Position numbers and translations under genes: made by a program. From contig NZ_CP071839.1 of the NCBI RefSeq assembly GCF_017526105.1, forward strand, positions 930,001 through 994,000: a stretch of DNA of 64,000 nucleotides. The letters run 5' to 3'. This document shows positions 44,146 to 51,897 of this stretch, piece after piece (within the stretch, counting starts at the first letter, position 1; every line of letters begins with the position of its first letter). The stretch comes from Streptomyces cyanogenus (GTDB taxonomy: Bacteria; Actinomycetota; Actinomycetes; Streptomycetales; Streptomycetaceae). The notes below the pieces were generated by a model that worked only from the letters and a program-made list of their open reading frames with translations, was not told the DNA's origin and made no database searches.

Positions 44146-44598
44146 CTACCCCGCCCCGGCACGGCAGTCGGGGCACACGCCCCAGAAGGTCACGGCGGCC
44201 TCCTGGACGTCGTACTCGGCCGGCAGCCGGGGTTCCAGGCAGGGTGCCGCACCCACCGTGCACTCGACGTCACGGATGGCGGCGCAGTGCAGGCACACGA
44301 AGTGGTGGTGGTTGTCGTGGTGCTCGATCTCGTAACGGGCCGGCTGACCGGGGATGTGGGTGCACCGGACCAGACCGGCTTCCGTGAGGGCACGCAGCAC
44401 GTTGTAGGTGGCCTGCAGGGACAGGCCGCCCGTGACCCGCCGGGCGCGCTCGCGCAGGGCGTCGGCGTCGAGGTGGCCGGCGGCCTCGGAGACCGCCGCC
44501 AGTACGGCCATGCGCTGGACGGTCACCCGCAGGCCTGCCGCGCGCAGTCGTGCCGCGGCCAGAGCCATCGGCTCCTCGCCGGTCGCCGCCCGTGTCAC
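44146..44598 (-). CDS. Fur-family transcriptional regulator (FurA/CatR/PerR-like)
   Basis: A 150-residue metal-dependent repressor. The winged helix lies at about 12-80 (LRAAGLRVTVQRMAVLAAV, HLDADALRERARRVTGGLSL, QATYNVLRALTEAGLVRCTH). The metal region is HHDNHHHFVCLHCAAIRDVE (about 92-111) with its CxxC, and a second CxxC in FWGVCPDCRAG near the end gives a structural zinc site. QATYNVL and the absence of strong Fur-specific His sites fit the peroxide-sensing CatR/FurA group. No catalase gene is adjacent in the window. The GTG overlaps the stop of the HATPase gene (GTGA), so both are transcribed from the promoter near 45217. Confidence 0.9.
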   Translation of the reverse strand: MTRAATGEEPMALAAARLRAAGLRVTVQRMAVLAAVSEAAGHLDADALRERARRVTGGLSLQATYNVLRALTEAGLVRCTHIPGQPARYEIEHHDNHHHFVCLHCAAIRDVECTVGAAPCLEPRLPAEYDVQEAAVTFWGVCPDCRAGAG

Positions 44599-45176
44599 GC
44601 GGCCTCGCCCTTCCCCGCGGTGGTCCCCTGGCTCTTCCCTTCAGCCTTCCGCGGGAGCAGGCGGTCCACGACGTTCCCGCCCCACACCGCGTGCCGCCCG
44701 TCCGCGGACTCGCCGCGTTCCGGGCCCGGCTCGGCCACCCCGGTGGAGAGCTCGAACCACACGGTCTTGCCCGAGGGCAGGCCGCGCTCGTGGCCCCACT
44801 GTGCGGCCAGCATGTCCACGAGCGCCAGTCCGCGGCCGCCCTCGTCCTCGGGGCCGGCGTCGAGGGGGCGCGGCGGCTGCGACGAACCGTCACCGACCGC
44901 ACAGCGCACGTCCGGGCCCCGCTCGACGGTGAGGGTCAGCGGGCCGGTGCCGTGCCGCAGGGCGTTGCACACCAGCTCGCTGACCAGCAGTTCGGCGACC
45001 GGGACCAGCTCGTCGAGACCCCATCGGATCAGTGCGTCCCGCACCGCGGTCCGCGCCAGGCCGCACGCGGTCGGCGACCACGGCAGGGACCACGGCCCCG
45101 TTTCGAACGACCCGGGGGCGACGTGGCCGGGGACCGCTCCGCCCGGGAGGGACTCCCGGGAGATCGTGCGGGTCAT
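44595..45176 (-). CDS. HATPase_c_2 anti-sigma-type ATP-binding protein
   Basis: A 193-residue GHKL-fold ATPase. The N-box is LLVSELVCNALRHGTGP (about 63-79), G1 is VGDGSSQPPRP (about 93) and G2 is DEGGRGLALVDMLAAQWGHE (about 111-130), followed by GKTVWFEL. This Streptomyces type has a W-S-P-T-A short N-terminal segment and a variable tail, here about 45 Gly/Arg/Lys-rich residues. Partner unknown. Coupling with a Fur-family repressor is unusual and suggests oxidative stress or iron-linked control. A promoter with paired repeats lies 41-68 bases upstream. Confidence 0.88.
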   Translation of the reverse strand: MTRTISRESLPGGAVPGHVAPGSFETGPWSLPWSPTACGLARTAVRDALIRWGLDELVPVAELLVSELVCNALRHGTGPLTLTVERGPDVRCAVGDGSSQPPRPLDAGPEDEGGRGLALVDMLAAQWGHERGLPSGKTVWFELSTGVAEPGPERGESADGRHAVWGGNVVDRLLPRKAEGKSQGTTAGKGEAA

Positions 45177-45216
45177 GCGGGCCCCCTTCGGGGGATCGAC
45201 TGCCTTCTCCCTACCG

Positions 45217-45254
45217 AACCTACGCCTTTTGTGGAGTCAGTCAAGTTTGTGGAG
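45217..45254 (-). promoter_or_regulatory. Promoter with paired CTCCACAAA repeats
   Basis: On the minus strand TTGACT (45239-45244) and TAGGTT (45217-45222) are 16 bases apart. CTCCACAAA occurs at 45246-45254 and 45228-45236, an exact direct repeat with 18-base period on either side of the -35. This is a likely operator for the HATPase-Fur operon, possibly autoregulated by the Fur protein. Confidence 0.65.
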
Positions 45255-45276
45255 AAGTGCACCTTTCATTACGGAG

Positions 45277-46086
45277 TCAAGGGGTCGCGGCCGTCGAGTC
45301 GGCGGGCCTGGCCGGACCGGGGACGTTGCGGAAGCGGAACGGCTCCGGCTCGCGGCCGGCCTGGACGAACCAGCACTCCCCGGTGCCGTCACCGGTGAGG
45401 ATCCGCAGCACGGTGTCCGCGACGACCTCGGCCGGGATGACCGGCAGCCCCTGGTCGGAGAGCAGACCGCGCAGGTGGTCGATGATGCGCGACTCGGCGA
45501 AGCCGGGGCAGACCGCGTTGAAGCGCACGTTCTCCGGCGCGAGAGCCGGCCCGAGGGAACGCGCGAGTCCCACGACCGCGTGCTTGTTGGCCGCGTACAG
45601 CGGATCGAGCGGCACCGCCGCCAGGCCCGCCAGGGAAGCGGTGGCCACGATCGACCCTCCGCCGCGCGCCCGCAACGCGGGCAGCACCGCGTGGGTACCG
45701 AAGACCACGCCGTCGAGGTTGGCGCCCATCGCCCGGCGGTAGCGTGCGGGATCGAAGTCCTCGCCGACCCCGCACCCGGTCGCCACCCCCGCGTTGAGCA
45801 GCGCGATGTCCACACCGCCGTAGTACTCCTGGGTGAACTCCACCAGCGCGCGGTTGGCGTCCAGGTCGGAGACGTCACAGGCGCGGAACTGGCCGTCGAC
45901 CATGTCGGCCACCTCCCGACCGCCCTGCGCGTCGAGGTCGGCGACGACCACGCGCGCTCCGGCCCGCGCCAGGGCCAGCGCCGAGGCCCGGCCCAGTCCG
46001 CTGGCGGCACCGGTGACGATCGCGACCTTGCCCGCGAGCGCGGCACCGTCCGTCTGCCCTCCGCGAAGGGCCTCCGCGGCACTCAC
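45277..46086 (-). CDS. SDR-family oxidoreductase
   Basis: A 269-residue short-chain dehydrogenase. The cofactor motif is VAIVTGAASGLGRASALALA (about 22-41) with VVVADLDAQGGREV (NAD-favouring Asp, about 47-60). NAG is seen in LLNAGVATG (about 96), catalytic Ser in VATASLAGLAA (about 149) and YAANKHAVVGLARSLG (Tyr and Lys, about 162-177). The end is longer than usual, with a Pro/Ala-rich tail. The GTG at 46086 overlaps the stop of the MDR gene (GTGA). The pair probably acts on the same carbonyl or fatty substrate; regulation likely through the operators at 47101-47223. Confidence 0.92.
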   Translation of the reverse strand: MSAAEALRGGQTDGAALAGKVAIVTGAASGLGRASALALARAGARVVVADLDAQGGREVADMVDGQFRACDVSDLDANRALVEFTQEYYGGVDIALLNAGVATGCGVGEDFDPARYRRAMGANLDGVVFGTHAVLPALRARGGGSIVATASLAGLAAVPLDPLYAANKHAVVGLARSLGPALAPENVRFNAVCPGFAESRIIDHLRGLLSDQGLPVIPAEVVADTVLRILTGDGTGECWFVQAGREPEPFRFRNVPGPARPADSTAATP

Positions 46087-47090
46087 GCCAGCTCCAGCAC
46101 GAGCTTGCCGGTGTTCTCGCCGCGGAAGAGCATCTGCAGGGTCGCGGGGAAGTCGTCGACGGTGCCCCTCACCACGTGTTCCTTGACCTTGATGCGGCCG
46201 GCACCGATCCAGGCGGAGATCTCCTGCGCGGCCTCCGCGTAGCGCTTGGCGTAGTCGAAGACGACGAAGCCCTCCATGCGGGCGCGGCGCACCAGCAGCG
46301 AGAGGTAGTTGGAGGGGCCCTTGACCGGCGTGGCGTTGTTGTACTGGCTGATCGCGCCGCAGATCACGACGCGCGCGTGCATCGCCAGCCGGGTGAGGGC
46401 GATGTCGAGGATGTCCCCTCCGACGTTGTCGAAGTAGACGTCGATGCCGTCGGGGACGTGCTCGCGCAGCGCCTTCTTGACGTCGTCGGACCGGTAGTCG
46501 ATCGCGGCGTCGAATCCCAGCTCGTCGGTGAGCATGGCGCACTTCTCCGGTCCGCCGGCGATGCCCACGACACGGCAGCCCTTGGCCTTCGCGATCTGGC
46601 CCGCGACGGTGCCGACCGCGCCGGCCGCGCCGGACACCACGACGGTCTCGCCGTCCTGCAGCGCGCCGACGTCCAGCAGGCCGAAGTAGGCGGTCATGCC
46701 CGGCATGCCCAGCGCTCCGAGATACGTCGAGGGCGGGGCGAGGGAGGTGTCGATCTTCATCGCGCCCCGGCCGTCGGAGACCACGTACTCCTGGACGCCG
46801 AAGGTGCCGACCACGTGATCGCCGGGCTGGAAGTCGGGGTGGTTCGATGCGGTGACCTCGACGACCGATCCGGCCCGCATCACCTCTCCGAGGCCCACGG
46901 GCGGCAGGTAGGAAGGACGGTCGTCCAGCCAGCCCCGCATGGCCGGATCCAGGGAGATGACGCGCGTCCGCCCCGCGAACCGGCCCGGGCCGGGTTCCTC
47001 GATCGCTTCGGAGCGGTGCTCCCAGTCTTCTGGCTTCACGTCGCCCACGGGGCGGGCTGCCAGGCGGATCTGGCGGTTGGTCGTGGACAT
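46083..47090 (-). CDS. NADP-dependent MDR oxidoreductase (leukotriene B4 dehydrogenase/curcumin-reductase type)
   Basis: A 335-residue zinc-independent medium-chain reductase reducing C=C bonds of enones. N-domain: NRQIRLAARPVGDVKPEDWE, SLDPAMRGWLDDRPSYLPPV (about 47-66), and GDHVVGTFGVQEYVVSDG. Nucleotide motif: LGMPGMTAYFGLLDVGALQD, VVVSGAAGAVGTVAGQIAKA (about 150-169), KGCRVVGIAGGPEKC and YFDNVGGDILDIAL (about 220-233). The C-domain has GAISQYNN and FPATLQMLFRGENTGKLVLE. First gene of the MDR-SDR operon. Its 197-base upstream region contains TetR-like operators. Confidence 0.93.
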   Translation of the reverse strand: MSTTNRQIRLAARPVGDVKPEDWEHRSEAIEEPGPGRFAGRTRVISLDPAMRGWLDDRPSYLPPVGLGEVMRAGSVVEVTASNHPDFQPGDHVVGTFGVQEYVVSDGRGAMKIDTSLAPPSTYLGALGMPGMTAYFGLLDVGALQDGETVVVSGAAGAVGTVAGQIAKAKGCRVVGIAGGPEKCAMLTDELGFDAAIDYRSDDVKKALREHVPDGIDVYFDNVGGDILDIALTRLAMHARVVICGAISQYNNATPVKGPSNYLSLLVRRARMEGFVVFDYAKRYAEAAQEISAWIGAGRIKVKEHVVRGTVDDFPATLQMLFRGENTGKLVLELA

Positions 47091-47100
47091 CACGCCTCCT

Positions 47101-47223
47101 GTCGGTACGGCCTCCCGAGACCATACCGACCAGTAGGTACGCCGGTGCACGTGACATTCCCCACATGCCCTCGGCGCGTTCCGTGACCTCAGCAGGCTTA
47201 TCACGCATTCCAACCAGTCGGTA
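47101..47223. promoter_or_regulatory. Two matching TetR-like operators in a divergent promoter region
   Basis: TACCGACCAGTAGGTA (47124-47139) and TTCCAACCAGTCGGTA (47208-47223) share 12 of 16 positions and are near-palindromes around ACCAGT. A further half, GTCGGTA (47101-47107), mirrors TACCGAC (47124-47130). They lie between the MDR-SDR operon and the DUF485-symporter operon and could co-regulate both; no TetR gene is adjacent. Confidence 0.6.
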
Positions 47224-47287
47224 TCGTGCGCCGCCGACGCTTCACCCCCACCTCCCACGGACCCGAGCCGCACGGAAGGCCCATGCG

Positions 47288-47731
47288 ATGACACACCCCG
47301 ACGACCGGTACCCGCCACCAGCACCGCCGGGACGGACTCCGCGGGATCCCTGGCAGTACGACGTCCCCGCGTACGGCCCCTACGACGCGTACGGGCAGGC
47401 CGCTCAGCATCCACCGCACGCCCAGCCGCCCGGCGCCGACCTCGCCGACCTGCGCTCGGCCTACCGGGTGCTGCGCCGGGTCTCGACGCTCACCGCGCTC
47501 GGCTCGTTCGTGGTGTACGTGGTGCTGTCCTGCTGTGCGCCGGACCTGATGGGTTCCGAGATCGCCGGGGAGCTGAGCCTGGGCATGAGCCTGGGGGTCC
47601 TCCAGCTCCTCGTCACCTTCGCGGCCGTCTTCTGGTACGGGCGCAGCGCGCAGCGCTCCGTGGACCCGCTGGCTCGGGCCGTGCGAGAGCGCGCGGTCCG
47701 GACGGTCCGGGATGCGGGAGTGGCGGGATGA
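47288..47731 (+). CDS. DUF485 membrane protein
   Basis: A 147-residue protein. The first 50 residues are Pro/Tyr/Gln-rich and probably cytosolic. DUF485 (about 55-140) has two membrane spans (LTALGSFVVYVVLSCCAPDL and LGVLQLLVTFAAVFWYGRSA) and a charged C-terminus. Such proteins commonly precede acetate/solute symporters, with which they are co-transcribed. The ATG 47288 has GGAAGG 8 bases upstream; the ATG at 47283 stops after two codons. The stop overlaps the next ATG (ATGA). Confidence 0.92.
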   Translation: MTHPDDRYPPPAPPGRTPRDPWQYDVPAYGPYDAYGQAAQHPPHAQPPGADLADLRSAYRVLRRVSTLTALGSFVVYVVLSCCAPDLMGSEIAGELSLGMSLGVLQLLVTFAAVFWYGRSAQRSVDPLARAVRERAVRTVRDAGVAG

Positions 47732-49344
47732 ACGACTACGGCTCGGGGACCCAGGCACTCGTCCTGGTCCTGTTCAGCACCCTGGTGACCCTCACGCTGC
47801 TGATGTGCGTGATGGCGGGGCCGGACCGCGACGACCTGACGAACTTCTACACCGGGTACCGTTCCCTCACCCCGCTCAAGAACGGCCTGGCGATCGCGGG
47901 CGACTACATCTCCGCGGCCACGGTGCTGAGCACCACCGGCATCATCGCGCTCGCCGGCTACGACGGTTACGTCCTGGCGGTGAGCACCGCCCTGTCGCTG
48001 GTGCTGCTGATGTTCCTGCTGGCCGAGCCGCTGCGCAACGCCGGCAGCTTCACCATGGGCGACGTCCTGGCCCGCACCATGCCCGGGCGGGCCGTCCGCA
48101 TCGCCTCCTGCGTCGTGACGCTCTCGGCGACCCTTCCCTTCCTGGTCGTCCAGCTCTCGGGGGCCGGTTCGCTGCTCACCTTCATCCTGGGCATGTCGCA
48201 CGAGGCCGGCGCCCGGACGGTGTGCATCGTCCTCGTCGGCAGCCTCATGATCATCTATGCGGCGATCGGCGGCATGCGGGGCACCGCGCTCGTCCAGATG
48301 ATCAAGATCGTGCTCCTGCTCGGCACCAGCGTCACCGTCGCCGCTCTGGTCCTCAACCGCTTCGACTGGAGCCCCGGCGAGGTGCTCCGGGCCGCCGAAC
48401 GCGGCAGTGGAACGGGCCCGGCATTCCTCAGCCAGGGGCTCCAGCTGGGCACCTCGGCAAGTCAGCGGCTGGACTTCGCCAGCCTGCAGATCACCGTGAT
48501 CCTCGGCGCGGCCTGCCTGCCGCACATCACGATGCGGCTGTACTCCTCACGCGACGTGCCCGCCGTGCGCCGCTCCATGTCGTGGGCGGTCGGTACGGTC
48601 ACCACGTTCTGCCTGCTCGTGATCGTCATGGGTACGGGCGCGGCGGCCCTGGTGGGATCGCAGTACATCACCGCGGCCGATCCGCACGGCCGGACGTCGA
48701 TGCTCATGCTGTCCCGTGCGCTCGGCGGCGGCGCCGGCTCCGCGAGCACGACGGTTCTCTACGCGGCCGTGGCGGGCACGATATTCATCACCCTGCTGTC
48801 CTCGGTCGCGGGGATGACCCTCGCCGCGGCCTCGTCGCTCGCCCACGACCTGTTCGCCCACGCGCTGCGACGGGAACGGGCGGAACCGCGTACGGAGATG
48901 ACGGTGGCGGCGTGGACGAGCGTGGCGGTGGGGACCGTCGCCGTACTGCTCTCCGTCCTGGTCCAGAACTGGGACGTCGGTGTGCTGACCACGCTGGCGA
49001 TCTGCATCGGGGCATCGGCCGTCGCCCCCGCGCTGACCTACTCGCTGTTCTGGCGCGGATTCACGCGCACCGGCCTGCTCGCCAGCCTCTACGGGGGCAC
49101 GGCCTGCGCCCTGGTGCTGATGGCCTTCTCCAAGGCGGTTTCGGGCACGCCCTCCGCCGTCTTCCCGCACGCGGACTTCGGCTGGTTCCCGCTGCAGTCC
49201 ACCGGTCTGGTCTCCATCCCGTTCGGCTATCTGGCGGGCTGGCTGGGCAGCCGCCTGGACCACCGGCGCCGCGCCGCCGAGAGCCGCGAGAACCGGCGGC
49301 TGTACGAGGAGAGCGAGGCACGACTGCTCGCCGCGGCCGAGTGA
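47728..49344 (+). CDS. Sodium:solute symporter family protein (ActP/MctC-like)
   Basis: A 538-residue inner-membrane carrier with about 13 hydrophobic segments. Family marks: NFYTGYRSLTPLKNGLAIAG and DYISAATVLSTTGIIALAGY (about 33-70), LRNAGSFTMGDVLARTMPGR (about 97-116), IIYAAIGGMRGTALVQMIKI (about 174-193), ACLPHITMRLYSSRDVPAVR (about 262-281) and VAGMTLAAASSLAHDLF (about 356-372). Pairing with DUF485 is typical of acetate, pyruvate or short monocarboxylate transporters, so such a substrate is likely but not shown. The C-terminus is hydrophilic and charged. Confidence 0.93.
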   Translation: MNDYGSGTQALVLVLFSTLVTLTLLMCVMAGPDRDDLTNFYTGYRSLTPLKNGLAIAGDYISAATVLSTTGIIALAGYDGYVLAVSTALSLVLLMFLLAEPLRNAGSFTMGDVLARTMPGRAVRIASCVVTLSATLPFLVVQLSGAGSLLTFILGMSHEAGARTVCIVLVGSLMIIYAAIGGMRGTALVQMIKIVLLLGTSVTVAALVLNRFDWSPGEVLRAAERGSGTGPAFLSQGLQLGTSASQRLDFASLQITVILGAACLPHITMRLYSSRDVPAVRRSMSWAVGTVTTFCLLVIVMGTGAAALVGSQYITAADPHGRTSMLMLSRALGGGAGSASTTVLYAAVAGTIFITLLSSVAGMTLAAASSLAHDLFAHALRRERAEPRTEMTVAAWTSVAVGTVAVLLSVLVQNWDVGVLTTLAICIGASAVAPALTYSLFWRGFTRTGLLASLYGGTACALVLMAFSKAVSGTPSAVFPHADFGWFPLQSTGLVSIPFGYLAGWLGSRLDHRRRAAESRENRRLYEESEARLLAAAE

Positions 49345-49432
49345 GCCCGGCGGCGGGGCGGGCTACGGGAGCGGCCATGGCGCCGCCCCTGTGGTCCGCC
49401 ACCGGCCCCCGTCCCGGCGCACTGCCGGACGG

Positions 49433-51850
49433 TCAGGTGAGTGGGCCGGTCAGTGGCTGTTCGGTCCAGACGGTCTTGCCCTCGCGGGTGTAGCGGGTAC
49501 CCCAGCGTTCGGCCATCTGGGCCACCAGGAACAGGCCGCGCCCGCCCTCGTCGGTGGTGCGAGCGCGGCGCAGGTGCGGCGCGGTGTGGCTGGTGTCGCT
49601 GACCTCGCACACCAGGGTCCGTTCCCGGATCAGCCGCAGGGTCGCGGGGCCGTCGGCGTACCGGTAGACATTGGTGACCAGTTCGCTGGCGATCAACTCC
49701 GTCGTGAACGCGAGGTGCTCCAGACCCCATTCGGCCAGCTTTGCCGAGGTCAACGCCCGGGCCCGGGCCGCGCTGGCAGGCTCCAGCGGCAGCTGCCAGG
49801 AAGCGACGTCGTCCGGTGGCAGCGTGCGGGTGCGGGCGATCAGCAGCGCGACGTCGTCACTGGGGCGCGCGGGCACGAGCGAGTCGACCACCGCCTGGCA
49901 AGTTCGTTCCAGTGCGTCCGCAGGGCGGGTGAGCGCCGCACACAGCTTGGTCAGGGCGGTGTCGGCGTCGATGTGGCGTTCGCCGATGAGTCCGTTGGTG
50001 TACAGGCACAGCAGGCTCCCCTCGGCCAGGTCGATCTCCCGGGCCTCGAACGGCAGACCGCCCAGTCCGAGAGGTGGGCCGGCGGGCAGGTCGAGCGGAG
50101 CCACCAGTCCGTCCGGAGCGGTCACCACCGGCAGCGGGTGACCGGCGCGGGCCACGGAACAGCGCCCGGAGACCGGGTCGTACACGGCGTACAGGCAGGT
50201 CGCGCCGACGACCCGCTCGCCCACCGGCCGTTCGCCGGCTGCTTCCTCTTCGGCCCCCAGCAGGTTGACCAAGTCGTCCAGGCGGGAGAGGACCTCGTCC
50301 GGTTCCAGGTCGAGGCTGGCGAGCGTGTGCACGGCGGTGCGCAGTCGGCCCATGGTGGCGGCAGCGTGGATTCCGCGTCCCACCACGTCCCCGACGACGA
50401 GGGCGACCCGGGCCCCGGACAGAGGAATGACGTCGAACCAGTCGCCGCCCAGGCCCGGGGCCGCGCTGGCCGGAAGGTACCTCAGGGCCACCTCGACGGC
50501 CGACTGGTCCGGTACGGCCCGGGGCAGCAGGCTGCTCTGCAGGGTGAACGCGGTCTGCTGCTGCTGGGTGAAGCGCCGGGCGTTGTCGATGGCGACGGCG
50601 GCGCGCGCGGCGAGTTCCTGGGCGAGGGTGAGGTCGTCCGCCTCGAAGGGATCGGGGCGACGCGAACGCCACAGGGTCATCACGCCCAGCACCAGGCCAC
50701 GTGCGACGAGAGGCACCACGATCAGCGAGTGGACGCCCAGGTCCGGCGTGTGGGCCGCCTGACGGCCTCCCGCCGAGAACCGGTCGGGCGGGAGAACCGG
50801 CTCCAGGACGGGCCGCCCCTCGGCCAGGCACCTGGCCTGGGGTGATTCGGACGCGAACTCCACGGGTTCGCCGTGGGGGTGGGGCGGACCGGGTTGCTGG
50901 GCACCGACGCTACAGGCCCCCAGCCGGACCATGGGCCCGGCCAGGGTGCGCGTCGGTTCCTCACCGCGCGTCACCGGCTGGAGCAGGTCCACCGACACGT
51001 GGTCGGCGAGGTGCACCATCACCTCCGCGAGTTCCCGGGCGGTCTCCGCCACATCGAGGGTGGTTCCGATACGGCTGCCGGCCTGGTCGAGGAGCGCGAG
51101 CCGGCGCTGGGCCCGATGGCGTTCGGTGATGTCCTCGATCATCTCGGCCACGCCCAGGATCCGACCGGAGGGGTCCTCCAGTGGAAAGGACGAGACCATC
51201 GCGACCCGCTCTCGTGCCGGATCCCACTCCAGGCGGACGAACTGCTCGGAGTAGACCATCGGCCTTCCGGTAGCCATCACCTGGCGCACACGGTCCACGG
51301 CCTCGCGCGCGTCGTCGGGAACGAGGAGACGACCGGTGGGCAGCCCTAGGAAGTCCGCCGCGGGGACACCGGTGAAGCGTTCGATGGCCCGGTTGACCCG
51401 GAGAATGGTGAGGTCGGGGCCGTGGACGACCAGGCCGATCGGGCACCGGCGGTACAGGCCTTGGACAATCGCGCGGTCTCTTTGCCACTCCAGGACGTCG
51501 GCCGCGGGTGCGCCGGCGACGATCCACTCACGGACCCGGTCGTCGCGTGAGAGCGCATGGGCCCTCAGCCCCATGCCCACGAGCCGCCCGTCGCGGTGGC
51601 GCAAGGGGAGCAGGCCCGCCCAGCCGCCGGCTCGTCTGCACTTCGCCACGGCCTCCCTGGCAGCCGGCCGATCGCGAGGATCGACAAGGACCTCGAATGC
51701 CCGACGACCGAGCACGGCGGCGTCCGGATGGCCGAGCAGTTCCTGCGCCCGCTGGTTCCAGCCGACCACCACTCCCCGGTCGTCGAGCACCGCCAGGGCG
51801 GCGAAGTGCAGCGCGAACGGATCGTCGTTGCCTTCGCTGAGCTCCGTCAT
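49433..51850 (-). CDS. PAS-PAS-GAF-PP2C-HATPase partner-switch protein
   Basis: An 805-residue cytosolic signalling protein. PAS 1 (about 12-110; LAVLDDRGVVVGWNQRAQEL), PAS 2 (about 125-235; IGLVVHGPDLTILRVNRAIE), GAF (about 245-410) and PP2C (about 425-640; GGDWFDVIPL, VVGDVVGRGIHAAATMGRLR, CLYTNGLIGERHIDAD, PSDDVALLIARTR). The HATPase_c_2 domain is at about 660-800 (LIASELVTNVYRYADGP, DEGGRGLFLVAQMAERWG). In YTNGL the usual Asp of YTDGL is Asn, one of the PP2C metal-site residues, so phosphatase activity may be weak. The ATG at 51850 has GGAG 6 bases upstream; a GTG at 51862 is possible. Confidence 0.92.
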   Translation of the reverse strand: MTELSEGNDDPFALHFAALAVLDDRGVVVGWNQRAQELLGHPDAAVLGRRAFEVLVDPRDRPAAREAVAKCRRAGGWAGLLPLRHRDGRLVGMGLRAHALSRDDRVREWIVAGAPAADVLEWQRDRAIVQGLYRRCPIGLVVHGPDLTILRVNRAIERFTGVPAADFLGLPTGRLLVPDDAREAVDRVRQVMATGRPMVYSEQFVRLEWDPARERVAMVSSFPLEDPSGRILGVAEMIEDITERHRAQRRLALLDQAGSRIGTTLDVAETARELAEVMVHLADHVSVDLLQPVTRGEEPTRTLAGPMVRLGACSVGAQQPGPPHPHGEPVEFASESPQARCLAEGRPVLEPVLPPDRFSAGGRQAAHTPDLGVHSLIVVPLVARGLVLGVMTLWRSRRPDPFEADDLTLAQELAARAAVAIDNARRFTQQQQTAFTLQSSLLPRAVPDQSAVEVALRYLPASAAPGLGGDWFDVIPLSGARVALVVGDVVGRGIHAAATMGRLRTAVHTLASLDLEPDEVLSRLDDLVNLLGAEEEAAGERPVGERVVGATCLYAVYDPVSGRCSVARAGHPLPVVTAPDGLVAPLDLPAGPPLGLGGLPFEAREIDLAEGSLLCLYTNGLIGERHIDADTALTKLCAALTRPADALERTCQAVVDSLVPARPSDDVALLIARTRTLPPDDVASWQLPLEPASAARARALTSAKLAEWGLEHLAFTTELIASELVTNVYRYADGPATLRLIRERTLVCEVSDTSHTAPHLRRARTTDEGGRGLFLVAQMAERWGTRYTREGKTVWTEQPLTGPLT

Positions 51851-51897
51851 CCGCTTCTCCACCGCTGGACACCACCTTGTACGAGGCCACCGGTCGC

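Noticed and set aside
45277..47208. 643-residue fusion of the SDR with an upstream frame
   Set aside because: The upstream part is a shadow of the MDR gene; the SDR starts at the GTG 46086 overlapping the MDR stop.
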